A stretch of DNA of 64,000 nt, from the NCBI RefSeq assembly GCF_010093225.1, contig NZ_PDWM01000007.1, positions 26,131 to 90,130 on the forward strand, written 5' to 3'. The position numbers and the translations under genes are program-made. The stretch is from Pseudoxanthomonas koreensis. GTDB lineage: Bacteria > Pseudomonadota > Gammaproteobacteria > Xanthomonadales > Xanthomonadaceae. Below, piece by piece: positions 33,308 to 41,803 of the stretch (position 1 is the first letter of the stretch; each line of letters opens with the position of its first letter). Under the pieces are notes generated by a model that saw only the letters and a program-made list of their open reading frames with translations, had not been told where the DNA came from and did no database searches.

Positions 33308-33862
33308 ATGGCGTTGAAATCCACCGTGGTCCGTGCCGAGCTGCAGGTCAGCGACATGGACCGCCACCATTACGGCACCCATCCGCTGACCCTGGCCCAG
33401 CATCCGTCGGAGACCGACGAGCGGCTGATGGTGCGGCTGCTGGCGTTCGCGCTGTACGCGGACGAGCGCCTCGAGTTCGGCCGCGGGCTGAGCACCGACG
33501 AGGACCCGGACCTGTGGCAGCGCGACTACACCGGCCACGTCCAGCGCTGGATCGAACTCGGGCAGCCGGACCCGTCGCGGATCCGCAAGGCCTGCGGTCG
33601 CGCCGACGAGGTGGTGGTGGTCAACTACGGCGGCCGCGCCGCCGACCTGTGGTGGGAGAAGAACGCGCGCGAACTGTCGCGCCACGACAACCTGGTGGTG
33701 GTCGATCTCCCCGCCGCGGAAGTCGAGGCGCTGCTGGCGCTGTATGCGCGCAGCGTGCGGCTGACGGTGATGATCCAGGACGGCGAGGTGCACCTGCTCG
33801 CCGCCGACGGCGCCGAAGCGGTGCTGCGGCCGCTGGCGCGCATGGGCGCGCAGGCGGCCTGA
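33308..33862 (+). CDS. yaeQ: YaeQ family protein
   Basis: A 184-residue protein collinear with Escherichia coli YaeQ: MALKSTVVRAELQVSDMDRH, LTLAQHPSETDERLMVRLLAFALYADERLEFGRGL, WIELGQPDPSRIRKAC and ADLWWEKN. The fold is related to PD-(D/E)xK nucleases, with Glu/Asp near DERLEFGRGL, but the biochemical role is not settled. The flavoprotein gene starts 7 bp after its stop, so they are likely co-transcribed. Confidence 0.94.
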   Translation: MALKSTVVRAELQVSDMDRHHYGTHPLTLAQHPSETDERLMVRLLAFALYADERLEFGRGLSTDEDPDLWQRDYTGHVQRWIELGQPDPSRIRKACGRADEVVVVNYGGRAADLWWEKNARELSRHDNLVVVDLPAAEVEALLALYARSVRLTVMIQDGEVHLLAADGAEAVLRPLARMGAQAA

Positions 33863-33869
33863 GCCGCGC

Positions 33870-35060
33870 GTGGGCGGACCGTACGACGCGATCGTCATCG
33901 GCGCCGGCGCGGCCGGGCTGATGTGCGCGCTCACCGCCGGCGGCCGTGGCCTGCGGGTGCTGGTGGTCGAGCACGCCAACAAGGTCGGCAAGAAGATCCT
34001 GATGTCCGGTGGCGGCCGCTGCAATTTCACCAACACCGGCACCACCCCGGACAACTACCTCTCGGCCAACCCGCACTTCTGCAAGTCGGCGCTGGCCCGC
34101 TACACGCCCTGGCATTTCATCGACCTGGTCGACAGGCACCACATCGCCTGGCACGAGAAGACCCTGGGGCAGCTGTTCTGCGACGTCTCCTCCAAGCTGG
34201 TGGTGAAGATGCTGCTGGACGAGTGCGCCGCGGCCGGGGTGGAGGTGCGCACCCATTGCGCGATCGAGCGGGTGGAGGCGACCGACGCCGGCGGCTTCCG
34301 CCTGCGCACCGCGCAGGGGTCGTTCGCCGCGCCGGCGCTGGTGGTGGCCAGCGGCGGGCTCTCGATTCCCAGCCTGGGCGCCAGCGGCTTCGGCTACGAA
34401 CTGGCGCGGCAGTTCGGCCACGCCGTGCTGCCGACCCGTGCCGGCCTGGTGCCGCTGACCCTGAGCGGCAGGCACCAGGAACGGCTGCAGGACCTCAGTG
34501 GCGTGGCTCTGGAAGTGGAGGCGCGCTGCAACGGCCGCAGCTTCCGCGAGGCGCTGCTGTTCACCCATCGCGGCGTGAGCGGACCCGCGATCCTGCAGAT
34601 TTCCTCGTACTGGCAACCCGGCGACGAACTGCGCCTGGACCTGCTGCCCGGCCGCGACGCGCACGAATGGCTGCGCGCGCAGCAGAAGCAGCGCCCGGAT
34701 GCGGAGCTGAAGACGGTGCTGGCCGAGGCGTTGCCGCGCCGCTTCGCCCAGCGCCTGTGCGAGGTATGGCTGCCGAATCGGCCGATGCGCCAGTACGACC
34801 CGCCGCAGCTGCGCGATGCCGCCGCGCTGCTGCGCGACTGGCCGCTGGTGGCCAGCGGCACCGAGGGCTACCGCACTGCGGAGGTGACCCTGGGCGGGGT
34901 CGATACCGACGGGGTGTCGTCGGCGACGATGCAGTCGCGGCGGGTGCCGGGGTTGTTCTTCGTCGGCGAAGTGCTGGACGTCACCGGCTGGCTCGGCGGC
35001 TACAACTTCCAGTGGGCCTGGGCCTCCGGCCACGCCGCCGGCGAAGCCATCCTCGCGTAG
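33870..35060 (+). CDS. HI0933/YhiN-family flavoprotein
   Basis: A 396-residue FAD-dependent oxidoreductase. The dinucleotide-binding IVIGAGAAGLMCA is at about 8-20. The family signature KVGKKILMSGGGRCNFTN is near 43-60. VVASGGLSIPSLGASGFGY lies in the middle, and the C-terminal FAD motif is VPGLFFVGEVLDVTGWLGGYNFQWAWASG. GTG start 33870, 7 bp after YaeQ. The substrate of this family is unknown. Confidence 0.93.
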   Translation: MGGPYDAIVIGAGAAGLMCALTAGGRGLRVLVVEHANKVGKKILMSGGGRCNFTNTGTTPDNYLSANPHFCKSALARYTPWHFIDLVDRHHIAWHEKTLGQLFCDVSSKLVVKMLLDECAAAGVEVRTHCAIERVEATDAGGFRLRTAQGSFAAPALVVASGGLSIPSLGASGFGYELARQFGHAVLPTRAGLVPLTLSGRHQERLQDLSGVALEVEARCNGRSFREALLFTHRGVSGPAILQISSYWQPGDELRLDLLPGRDAHEWLRAQQKQRPDAELKTVLAEALPRRFAQRLCEVWLPNRPMRQYDPPQLRDAAALLRDWPLVASGTEGYRTAEVTLGGVDTDGVSSATMQSRRVPGLFFVGEVLDVTGWLGGYNFQWAWASGHAAGEAILA

Positions 35061-35172
35061 GGCGCCGTGGGCCCCGGCTTCGTCGGCCCATTCCCGGTTC
35101 CGTCGCATGCGGGCTTGCCGGCGCCCGGCACGGGGCTATGCTCCGCGGCACCTGAAACGCTCCGGTGCCTCC

Positions 35173-36429
35173 GTGTCCTCCAGCCTGTTCCTGATTCTGC
35201 GCATCCTCTTCGCCTGGTCCGTGGCGATCCTGCTGGCCGGCATCCTCTGGGAAGGCCTGTTCGGCGACACCGGTGCGATCTTCTGGCTGCTGGCCTGGGG
35301 CGCGATCGTGCTGGCGATGCTGGGCGCGGTCACCCACCTGCGCCGGGTGCGCCTGGCCGCCGGCCGGCTCGACGCGGCGGTGCTGAGCAACCACCAGCAG
35401 CGCCGGATCGAGGTGCCGCTGGATGCCGGCGCGGCGTTCGACCTGGTCGAGGCCGCGGTGCGCGAACTGCCGCGGGTGGAAGACATCGAAGCCTCGCGCG
35501 GCAGCCTGCAGGTGCGCGCCAAGGTGCGCCGCAGCGATCCGTTCGGCGGCAACCAGCCCTCGCGCTGGAACCTGCTGGCGCGCTTCGCCATCACCCGCGA
35601 CCGGGTGCTGGCCACCGTGGTGCCCGGCGACGGCACCAGCAGCGCCACCCTGCTGTGCGAACCGGACGCGCCGCACTGGGTCGACCTGTTCGCGCTCGAC
35701 GAGGGCACCAGCTACGAGAACGCCGAGGCGCTGCAGCGCTCGGTCACTCGCCGCGTCGCCGAGCAGCGCCGCGACGAGCAGGCCGCCGCCGAGCGCAGCG
35801 CCACCGACAACGCGCTGACCGTGGCCCGGCTGAACCTGCTGCAGGCCCAGGTCGAACCGCACTTCCTCTACAACACCCTGGCCAACGCCCAGGTGCTGGC
35901 GCGCACCGACCCGCCGCGCGCCGACGAGATGCTCGGCCACCTGATCCAGTACCTGCGCCGCTCGCTGCCGCGCGAGCACGACACCCTGTCGACCCTGGGC
36001 GAGGAACTGGAGCGCACCCGCGCCTACCTGGAGATCCTCAAGATCCGCATGGGCGCGCGGCTGGAACTGCAGGTGGAGGTGCCCGAATCGCTGAAGGCGC
36101 TGCAGCTGCCGTCGATGATGCTGCAGACCCTGGTCGAAAACGCGATCAAGCACGGGCTCGAACCCAAGCCCGGCGGCGGCACGGTGTGGATCCTGGCGCG
36201 CCGCTTCGACGACCACGCCACGGTCACCATCGCCGACGACGGCCAGGGCTTCGGCAACGCCACCACGGGCACCGGGATCGGCCTGAAGAACCTGCGCGAG
36301 CGCCTGCGCCTGACCTGGGGCGAGCGCGCATCGTTCTCGATCGTGTCCAACTTCCCCAGCGGCGTGGCCGCGACCCTGACCCTGCCGCTGCCGGACGGGA
36401 TCGCCGGCGAGGAGCGCCACGATGGTTGA
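35173..36429 (+). CDS. LytS/AlgZ-type sensor histidine kinase
   Basis: A 418-residue membrane kinase. Two N-terminal helices (about 5-25 and 32-52) precede a cytoplasmic linker. The His_kinase domain is QVEPHFLYNTLANAQVLA (about 234-251, phosphorylated His). The ATPase domain has LVENAIKHGLE (N box), DDGQGFGN and GIGLKNLRERL (G boxes). GTG 35173 is taken as start because the two helices begin at once; the frame is open to ATG 35107. The next gene overlaps by eight bases, so kinase and regulator are coupled. Confidence 0.88.
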   Translation: MSSSLFLILRILFAWSVAILLAGILWEGLFGDTGAIFWLLAWGAIVLAMLGAVTHLRRVRLAAGRLDAAVLSNHQQRRIEVPLDAGAAFDLVEAAVRELPRVEDIEASRGSLQVRAKVRRSDPFGGNQPSRWNLLARFAITRDRVLATVVPGDGTSSATLLCEPDAPHWVDLFALDEGTSYENAEALQRSVTRRVAEQRRDEQAAAERSATDNALTVARLNLLQAQVEPHFLYNTLANAQVLARTDPPRADEMLGHLIQYLRRSLPREHDTLSTLGEELERTRAYLEILKIRMGARLELQVEVPESLKALQLPSMMLQTLVENAIKHGLEPKPGGGTVWILARRFDDHATVTIADDGQGFGNATTGTGIGLKNLRERLRLTWGERASFSIVSNFPSGVAATLTLPLPDGIAGEERHDG

Positions 36430-37192
36430 TTGCATCGTCGCCGAAGACGAAGAGCTGCTGCGCACCTCGCTGCTGCTGCAGCTGGGCGAGGCCTGGCCGG
36501 GGCTGCGCATCGTGGCCGAATGCGAGGATGGCGCCTGCGCGCTGGAAGCCATCGCCGCGCACCGGCCGGACGTGGCCTTCCTCGACATCCGCATGCCCGG
36601 GCTGACCGGGATCGAGGTTGCCGCCGCCTTGCCGGAAGTGAGCCCGCAGACCCAGGTGGTGTTCGTCACCGCCTACGACCAGTACGCGATCGATGCCTTC
36701 GAGCAGGGCGCGGTCGACTACCTGCTCAAGCCGGTGGCGCGCGACCGCCTGCAGGCCACGGTGCAGCGGCTGCAGGCGCGGATGGCCAACGGCCGCCCGG
36801 ACCCGGCCACGCTCGACGCGCTGCTGCGCCACCTGGTGCAGCGCCCCGCTGAGCCGTCGACCACCCCGCCGCTGGCCTGGATCACCGCCAACAGCGGCCG
36901 CGAGACCCGGCTGATCATGCTCGACGACGTGGTCTATTTTCGCGCCGACAGCAAGTACACCGTGGTCGCCACCGCCGACGGCGAATCGCTGCTGCGCACG
37001 CCGCTGAAGGAACTGCTGGAGGTGCTGGACCCGCGCCAGTTCCGCCAGATCCACCGCTCCACCATCGTCAACCTCAAGGCGGTGGCCTCGGTGGTCCGCG
37101 ACGACAGCGGCAAGGGCACGCTCCGGCTCAAGGGCCGCAGCGACGAGCTGCCGGTAAGCGTGCCCTACATGGCCCTGTTCCGCGGCATGTGA
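36422..37192 (+). CDS. LytTR-family response regulator
   Basis: A 256-residue regulator. The receiver domain has IVAEDEELLR (acid pocket), FLDIRMPG (phosphorylated Asp near 54), FVTAYDQYAI and DYLLKPV. The C-terminal LytTR DNA-binding domain has RLIMLDDVVYFRADSKYTVV and FRQIHRSTIVNLKAV. It is the partner of the kinase it overlaps, comparable to AlgR or YehT. Targets are unknown. Confidence 0.95.
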   Translation: MVDCIVAEDEELLRTSLLLQLGEAWPGLRIVAECEDGACALEAIAAHRPDVAFLDIRMPGLTGIEVAAALPEVSPQTQVVFVTAYDQYAIDAFEQGAVDYLLKPVARDRLQATVQRLQARMANGRPDPATLDALLRHLVQRPAEPSTTPPLAWITANSGRETRLIMLDDVVYFRADSKYTVVATADGESLLRTPLKELLEVLDPRQFRQIHRSTIVNLKAVASVVRDDSGKGTLRLKGRSDELPVSVPYMALFRGM

Positions 37193-37236
37193 CCGCCGCT
37201 CCGCACGCACCACTCCCCTGCGTTCCGAGGTGTGAC

Positions 37237-37614
37237 ATGCAACTGCTGACCACATTGCTTTCCTGCCTGCTCTCGCTGTTCGGAAGCCTGGATCCGGCCA
37301 GTACCGCCAGCATCACCCGCGTCGCCGGCCGCGACGGCGATGCATTGTTCAGCAAGACCACCCTGGCCGATGGCGTGGCCACGTTCGAGTGTTTCGCCAG
37401 CGCCAGTGGCGGCTGCCACTACCGGGTCTACGAAGAGGCCTGCGCGGGGGTGCCGGCAACGATGGCGCCACCCGTGAAATCCGCTGCCGACGCATGCAGC
37501 CGGCGCACGCTGGACGTGTTCGCGCTCGACGTCGGCAAGCGCCGCGAGGTCGAAGGCCTGCCGGCCGGCTTCCGCCATTGCGTCGCGCAGGACGACGCGG
37601 CCACCTGCGGCTGA
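37237..37614 (+). CDS. Small cysteine-rich exported protein
   Basis: A 125-residue protein with a hydrophobic N-terminus (LLTTLLSCLLSLFGSLDPA) and six or seven cysteines in the mature part, which suggests a disulfide-stabilised periplasmic protein. The ATG at 37237 has GAGG 7 bases upstream; the longer frame from 37189 is less likely. It lies just after the LytTR regulator on the same strand. No family recognised. Confidence 0.65.
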   Translation: MQLLTTLLSCLLSLFGSLDPASTASITRVAGRDGDALFSKTTLADGVATFECFASASGGCHYRVYEEACAGVPATMAPPVKSAADACSRRTLDVFALDVGKRREVEGLPAGFRHCVAQDDAATCG

Positions 37615-37653
37615 GCCTGCACCTCGAGCCGCGCCACCGGCCGCGCCGGGCCT

Positions 37654-38118
37654 TTACGCCGGTCCGGACTCGGCGCCGCCGCGTTGCAGCGGATCGGGCA
37701 GCGGTTGGCCGGCGTCCACGAAGGACAGCGAGACCGAGTTCAGGCAATGCCGCTCGAAGGTCGGCGGCGGCCCGTCCGGGAACACGTGGCCCAGGTGGCT
37801 GCCACAGCGCGTGCACACGATCTCGGTGCGGACCATGCCGTGGCTGGTGTCGTGGATGCGGCGCACGTGTGCTTCCTCGTACGGGGCGGTGAAGCTCGGC
37901 CAGCCGGTACCGGAATCGAACTTGCTGCCGGAGCGGAACAGCGGCAGCCCGCACAGCCGGCAGCAGTAGATGCCCTCGCGCTTGCTGTCGAGGAACACCC
38001 CGCAGAACGGGGCCTCGGTGCCGTGCTGCAGCAGCACCCGGCGTTCGTCCGGCGACAGGCCGGCGACGCGTGCGTCGCGCTCGTCCGGGGCGGGCGGGGC
38101 GAGGTCGAAGCGGCTCAT
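37654..38118 (-). CDS. msrB: Peptide-methionine (R)-S-oxide reductase
   Basis: A 154-residue MsrB, which reduces methionine-R-sulfoxide. Zinc pairs CRLCG and CTRCGSHLGHVF are present. The substrate loop is SGTGWPSFTAP, and the catalytic Cys is in FERHCLNSVSL. ATG 38118 is chosen; GTG 38130 is an equally open alternative, and neither has a strong Shine-Dalgarno. It is 27 bp downstream of the DUF3016 gene on the minus strand. Confidence 0.95.
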   Translation of the reverse strand: MSRFDLAPPAPDERDARVAGLSPDERRVLLQHGTEAPFCGVFLDSKREGIYCCRLCGLPLFRSGSKFDSGTGWPSFTAPYEEAHVRRIHDTSHGMVRTEIVCTRCGSHLGHVFPDGPPPTFERHCLNSVSLSFVDAGQPLPDPLQRGGAESGPA

Positions 38119-38145
38119 GGGCGTCGCCACCGGGCGCGCGCGCGG

Positions 38146-38694
38146 TCAGCCGCCGCGGGAGGCGGGCAATTCCCGCCGCAGCCAGTCGGCGATCATCCGC
38201 TTCTCGTGCTGCAGCGGGTCGGTTTCCATCGGCCGGCTGTTCATCAGGAAGCTGTTGTCGACCAGCCGGCGCTCGCCCTCGGACACGACCTGGCCAGTGG
38301 TGTCGGTGATACGCACCTGCAGGGTCATCCGCGGCGGGTAGATGTCGCGCATCACCCGGATGTGGTCGGAGGTCAGGCCGCGTCCCGGCTCGAAGTCGCC
38401 GGCGCGCTCGATGTCGGTGATCACCACGTGCATGCTCTGGCCGGCGGGCAGGCGGGCCGCGGCACGCTTCTGCAGGTGGCGGGCGAGCTCGGTGACCCAG
38501 TCGCCGCGCTCCGACTCCCATCGGTTGTGGCTGAGGCGGACTTCGGAGAACTCGGCCGGGTCGGTCCACTCCACGCTCACCGGCCCATCGGCGGGCAGCG
38601 CGCGCGGCAGGTCCGGATCGGTGACGAGCCTGGCGGCATGCACCGGCGTGATTGCCAGGGCAGCCAGCAGCGGGATCAGGAATGTCTTGCGCAT
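38146..38694 (-). CDS. DUF3016 family exported protein
   Basis: A 182-residue protein with a signal peptide (MRKTFLIPLLAALAITPVHA). The mature part reads VEWTDPAEFSEVRLSHNRWES...HLQKRAAARLPAGQSMHVVITDIERAGDFEPG and ends WLRRELPAS. This is the DUF3016 pattern (VxWxdPekFtDV...). A periplasmic protein of unknown role. GAGG lies 9 bases before the ATG. Probably co-transcribed with msrB. Confidence 0.85.
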   Translation of the reverse strand: MRKTFLIPLLAALAITPVHAARLVTDPDLPRALPADGPVSVEWTDPAEFSEVRLSHNRWESERGDWVTELARHLQKRAAARLPAGQSMHVVITDIERAGDFEPGRGLTSDHIRVMRDIYPPRMTLQVRITDTTGQVVSEGERRLVDNSFLMNSRPMETDPLQHEKRMIADWLRRELPASRGG

Positions 38695-38892
38695 GGTGTC
38701 GGTCCTCGCATGGCCCGGATCGATTCTGCGCCCGGCCACCGGCCGCGTGAAGTACCCCTTGCACGCGCGGTTGCCCGTCCTTCAGCGGCCCGTTCACGTC
38801 GCCGGCGCAACACAGAAACCCCGCGGCCGGCAGCCTGCACCACGGGCCGCTGCCGTAGAATCTGCAGCCGCTCCTCCGCTCCCCCGACCCCC

Positions 38893-40041
38893 ATGTCCGC
38901 TTCCGTACAGGCCCCGGCACAGGCCGCCGGCCTGGCCGTCGCCGTCGCCCTGGCCATCGTCTACCTGGTCTGGGGCTCGACCTACCTGGCGATCCGTTTC
39001 GCCCTGGAAGGCGGCTGGCCGCCGCTGCTCGCGGTCTCGGGCATCCGTTTCCTGCTCGCCGGGAGCGTGATGTACGCCTTCCTGCGCTGGCGCGGGGTGC
39101 CGGCGCCGACCCGCGCGCAGTGGAAGAACCTGCTGGCGATGGGCGCGCTGCTCCTGCTGCTGGGCAACGGCTTCGTGGTCCTGGCCCAGCAGCACGTGTC
39201 CTCCGGCCTGGCCGCGGTGGCGGTGGCGTCGGTGCCGCTGTGGATGGGTGTGTTCGGCATCTTCTACGGGGCGCGGCCGCGCCGCGGCGAATGGCTGGGC
39301 ATCGCGATCGGCTTCGCCGGCGTGCTCTGGCTCAATGCCGGCAGCAGCCTGGTGGCCAGTCCCGTCGGGCTGGTACTGCTGCTGGTCGCGCCGGTGGGCT
39401 GGGCGTTCGGTTCGGTGTGGTCGCGCGGGCGCGACCTGCCGTCGCCGTTCATGGCCGCGGCCGGGCAGATGCTGTGCGGCGGGGTGATGCTGGCCGGCAT
39501 CGGCCTGCTGCGCGGCGAAAGCTTCGCCGCCGTGCCGACCCTGCACGGCACCCTGGCGCTGCTGTACCTGGCGGTGTTCGGCTCGATCGTCGCCTTCAGC
39601 ACCTACGTATGGCTGCTGCACCACGTGCGGCCGGCGCTGGTCAGCAGCTACGCCTACGTCAATCCGGCGATCGCGGTCGCGCTGGGTGCGTGGCTGGCCG
39701 GCGAGCGCTTCAGCGCGCACGACCTGGGCGCGATGGCGGTGATCCTGGCCGGCGTGGTGATCATCACCCTGGCGCGGGTGCTGCGGCGGTGCCCGCGCCA
39801 TCCTCCATCCAGGCGGGCATCGACCGGCGCGGGCTGGCGGGCACCGCCGGCACGTTCGCGATCTGGGGCGTGGTGCCGGTGTACTGGCACCTGCTCAAGC
39901 TGGTGCCGTCGTTCCAGATCATGGCCCACCGGGTGGTGTGGAGCGCGCTGCTGGTGGTCGGCTGGCTGCTGCTGCGCGATGGCCTGGGCTGGCTGCGCAG
40001 GCTGGCCTCGCAGCCGCGCGCGCTTCCGGCGCTGGCGCTGA
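38893..40041 (+). CDS. EamA/DMT-family transporter (YedA-like) with anomalous C-terminal tail
   Basis: A 382-codon ORF. Residues about 1-299 are a ten-helix drug/metabolite exporter of the EamA type (IVYLVWGSTYLAIRFALEGG, a duplicated five-helix repeat, SYAYVNPAIAVALGAWLAGE, VIITLARVL). The remaining 80 or so residues are Arg/Trp/Cys-rich and look like the off-frame reading of the next gene, which overlaps them by 253 bp. Normal family members end near residue 300. Either the native stop was lost through an indel near 39780-39800, or the tail is translated. The call for the first 300 residues is firm. Confidence 0.85.
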   Translation: MSASVQAPAQAAGLAVAVALAIVYLVWGSTYLAIRFALEGGWPPLLAVSGIRFLLAGSVMYAFLRWRGVPAPTRAQWKNLLAMGALLLLLGNGFVVLAQQHVSSGLAAVAVASVPLWMGVFGIFYGARPRRGEWLGIAIGFAGVLWLNAGSSLVASPVGLVLLLVAPVGWAFGSVWSRGRDLPSPFMAAAGQMLCGGVMLAGIGLLRGESFAAVPTLHGTLALLYLAVFGSIVAFSTYVWLLHHVRPALVSSYAYVNPAIAVALGAWLAGERFSAHDLGAMAVILAGVVIITLARVLRRCPRHPPSRRASTGAGWRAPPARSRSGAWCRCTGTCSSWCRRSRSWPTGWCGARCWWSAGCCCAMAWAGCAGWPRSRARFRRWR

Positions 40042-40724
40042 GCAGCGTGCTGCTCGCGTTCAACTGGGGCCTGTACATCTGGGCGGTGAACGCCGGCCAC
40101 GTGGTCGAGACCAGCCTGGGCTACTTCATCAACCCGCTGGTCAACGTGGTCCTGGGCGTGCTGGTGCTGCACGAGCGGCTGCGCCGGCTGCAGTGGATCG
40201 CGGTGGGGTGCGCGGCGGCGGGCGTGGCCTGGCTGACCTGGAGCGCAGGCTCGCCGCCGTGGATCGCGCTGGGGCTGGCCGGTTCGTTCGGGCTGTACGG
40301 GCTGGTGCGCAAGCTGGTGGCGGTCGATCCGGTGGCAGGGCTGGGGCTGGAGAGCCTGTACCTGTTCCTGCCGGCGCTGGGCTACGTGCTGTGGGCCGAG
40401 CTGGGCCACGGCGGCGGTTTCACCGGCGACTGGGGCCTGGGCATTGGGCTGCTGCTGGTGTTCGGCGGCGCGGTCACGGCGGTGCCGCTGATCGGTTTCG
40501 CCTATGGCGTGCGGCGGATCCCGCTGAGCGTTGTCGGGCTGCTGCAGTACATCGCGCCGACGCTGCAGTTGCTGCTGGGGGTGTGGTTCTTCCGCGAACC
40601 ATTCGATGCCTCGCGCGCGCTGGGTTTCGGCGCGATCTGGCTGGGGCTGGCGATCTATGCCGGCGAAGGGCTGTGGCGCAGCCGCCGCAGGGCGCCGGCT
40701 GCGAGCGGGCGCGCGGTGGGCTGA
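39789..40724 (+). CDS. rarD: RarD-type EamA transporter
   Basis: A 311-residue ten-helix membrane protein of the RarD family (chloramphenicol-sensitive protein). GTFAIWGVVPVYWHLLKLVPSFQIMAHRVVWS is the typical N-terminus, and LNWGLYIWAVN is replaced here by FNWGLYIWAVNAGHVVETSLGYFINPLVNVVLG, a strong family signature. PLIGFAYGVRRIPLSVVGLLQYIAPTLQ is near the C-terminus. The GTG at 39789 is the probable start; it lies inside the open frame of the preceding transporter gene. Confidence 0.9.
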   Translation: MPAPSSIQAGIDRRGLAGTAGTFAIWGVVPVYWHLLKLVPSFQIMAHRVVWSALLVVGWLLLRDGLGWLRRLASQPRALPALALSSVLLAFNWGLYIWAVNAGHVVETSLGYFINPLVNVVLGVLVLHERLRRLQWIAVGCAAAGVAWLTWSAGSPPWIALGLAGSFGLYGLVRKLVAVDPVAGLGLESLYLFLPALGYVLWAELGHGGGFTGDWGLGIGLLLVFGGAVTAVPLIGFAYGVRRIPLSVVGLLQYIAPTLQLLLGVWFFREPFDASRALGFGAIWLGLAIYAGEGLWRSRRRAPAASGRAVG

Positions 40725-40871
40725 GAACTGGTTCTTCGTCGACTGCAGGAAGTCCGGAAGGCAGGGGCGTCGTCTCCGGCGGGGTCGTATATCGCAGCAG
40801 GAGCGTCGTCTCCGGCGGGGGGCGCTGCGTCTGGAAGCCTTCAAAGCGTAGGCTCCGGTGGGGGCCGCCGC

Positions 40872-40965
40872 ACCTTGGGTATATGGCCCACCCTTCGGGA
40901 CGACATCCTGTCTTTACGAAGGGCCGTGGCACATCCATGTGTCACTTGGGCCATATACCCAAGGT
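40872..40965. repeat. Inverted repeat pair, 19-bp arms
   Basis: ACCTTGGGTATATGGCCCA at 40872-40890 is matched exactly by its reverse complement at 40947-40965, leaving a 56-base loop. Confidence 0.92.
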
Positions 40966-41042
40966 ACGGCGTCCTGTCGCGATCTTTGATGGCGTGGCTT
41001 CTATTGCCCTGCGGTCGGGGACGCGGCCATGTGTTGCGCTTT

Positions 41043-41145
41043 TGTAGAGCGGGGCTTGCCCCGCTGCTCTTCGCCGCCACCTCTACCAATTCGATTCCCG
41101 TACCACGGATGCCCTGCAAAGCAGCGGGGCAAGCCCCGCTCTACA
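41043..41145. repeat. Inverted repeat pair, 25-bp arms (GTAGAGCGGGG element)
   Basis: TGTAGAGCGGGGCTTGCCCC plus GCTGC at 41043-41067 is matched exactly by its reverse complement at 41121-41145. Each arm is itself a hairpin. A solitary arm is at 31757-31780. The arrangement resembles paired REP elements. Confidence 0.92.
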
Positions 41146-41198
41146 AGAGCCGCACGGGTCGATCGGACGAACGAAGCCATGACCGCAACGCCGCGAGA

Positions 41199-41310
41199 GG
41201 ACGTCGTTCTGTCGCATTGGGGGTCGAGCGGCACAGGGATGTGCCGCGCTCGCGAACTGGGCAGGGACGCCGACGTGAGCGACGACCCCCAGTGCGGCAG
41301 AACGACGGCC
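41199..41310. repeat. Inverted repeat pair, 28-bp imperfect arms
   Basis: The arm at 41199-41226 (GGACGTCGTTCTGTCGCATT...) pairs with 41283-41310 at 25 of 28 positions. It is the third inverted pair in this patch and has no other copy in the window that I can see. Confidence 0.85.
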
Positions 41311-41411
41311 CCTTCCGAAGCCGACGCAACCCTACGCCTTCTAATTTCGCTCCTGGATTTTGCAATCCGGAGAAGAGCCCAAAGTCCGGAAAGTGCGCAG
41401 ATGGAATGGTT

Positions 41412-41678
41412 TCACTTCGCAAACCTCTCGTATGTCGGCATCAGTGAGATACCACTGCGCACGTTGGTCTCTTGAGTCACCTTGACGTGCGGAGAGTTCC
41501 TGTAGGAATCCTCTGTCGGGAAGATCACATATCCATTGGGGTCGAATAGTGCGCCAGGGAAACGGTTGAGGTTGTTGTACCAAGTTCCCTCGCGGTGATA
41601 GAGCGCGTGTCTCGCGCCTACATTCCAAAGCTTGTTGAGCAGCTTTCCGGATAGTTGTTTCCGCTCGATATTTTTCAT
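41412..41678 (-). CDS. Orphan 88-residue ORF, possibly the C-terminal remnant of a nuclease-type protein
   Basis: An AT-richer minus-strand ORF with coherent protein sequence: LLNKLWNVGARHALYHREGT, WYNNLNRFPGALFDPNGYVIF and SGISLMPTYERFAK. The A/L-Y-H-x-x-G-x-W-Y...F-P-G-A-x-x-D-x-x-G-Y-v-x-F stretch resembles the tail of some HNH/restriction-type proteins from memory, but I cannot confirm it. There is no good Shine-Dalgarno at ATG 41678. Base composition differs from both neighbours, so it is probably a transferred fragment or a truncated gene. Confidence 0.5.
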   Translation of the reverse strand: MKNIERKQLSGKLLNKLWNVGARHALYHREGTWYNNLNRFPGALFDPNGYVIFPTEDSYRNSPHVKVTQETNVRSGISLMPTYERFAK

Positions 41679-41803
41679 GACTCATGTGCTCACGATGCGC
41701 CTGGGATAGGGCCACTTCCTACGGATGATGCAAAAGGGAGAGGTGTCTCCTGTCCGTTTGTCGGGAAAAACATGCCGCTTATCCCGTGCCTGAGTTCACT
41801 GAC

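Larger units (their letters stand above)
40725..41411. other. Gene-poor patch of nested repeats
   Basis: 687 bp with no convincing gene. It contains two 18-bp direct repeats GCGTCGTCTCCGGCGGGG (40767-40784 and 40803-40820). Three successive inverted-repeat pairs follow: 40872-40965, 41043-41145 and 41199-41310. Short open frames across it on both strands have no start signal or family resemblance. Confidence 0.75.

Noticed and set aside
41029..41475. A 148-codon plus-strand frame across the repeat patch
   Set aside because: It is built largely from inverted-repeat sequence, lacks a ribosome-binding site, and overlaps the more coherent minus-strand ORF.
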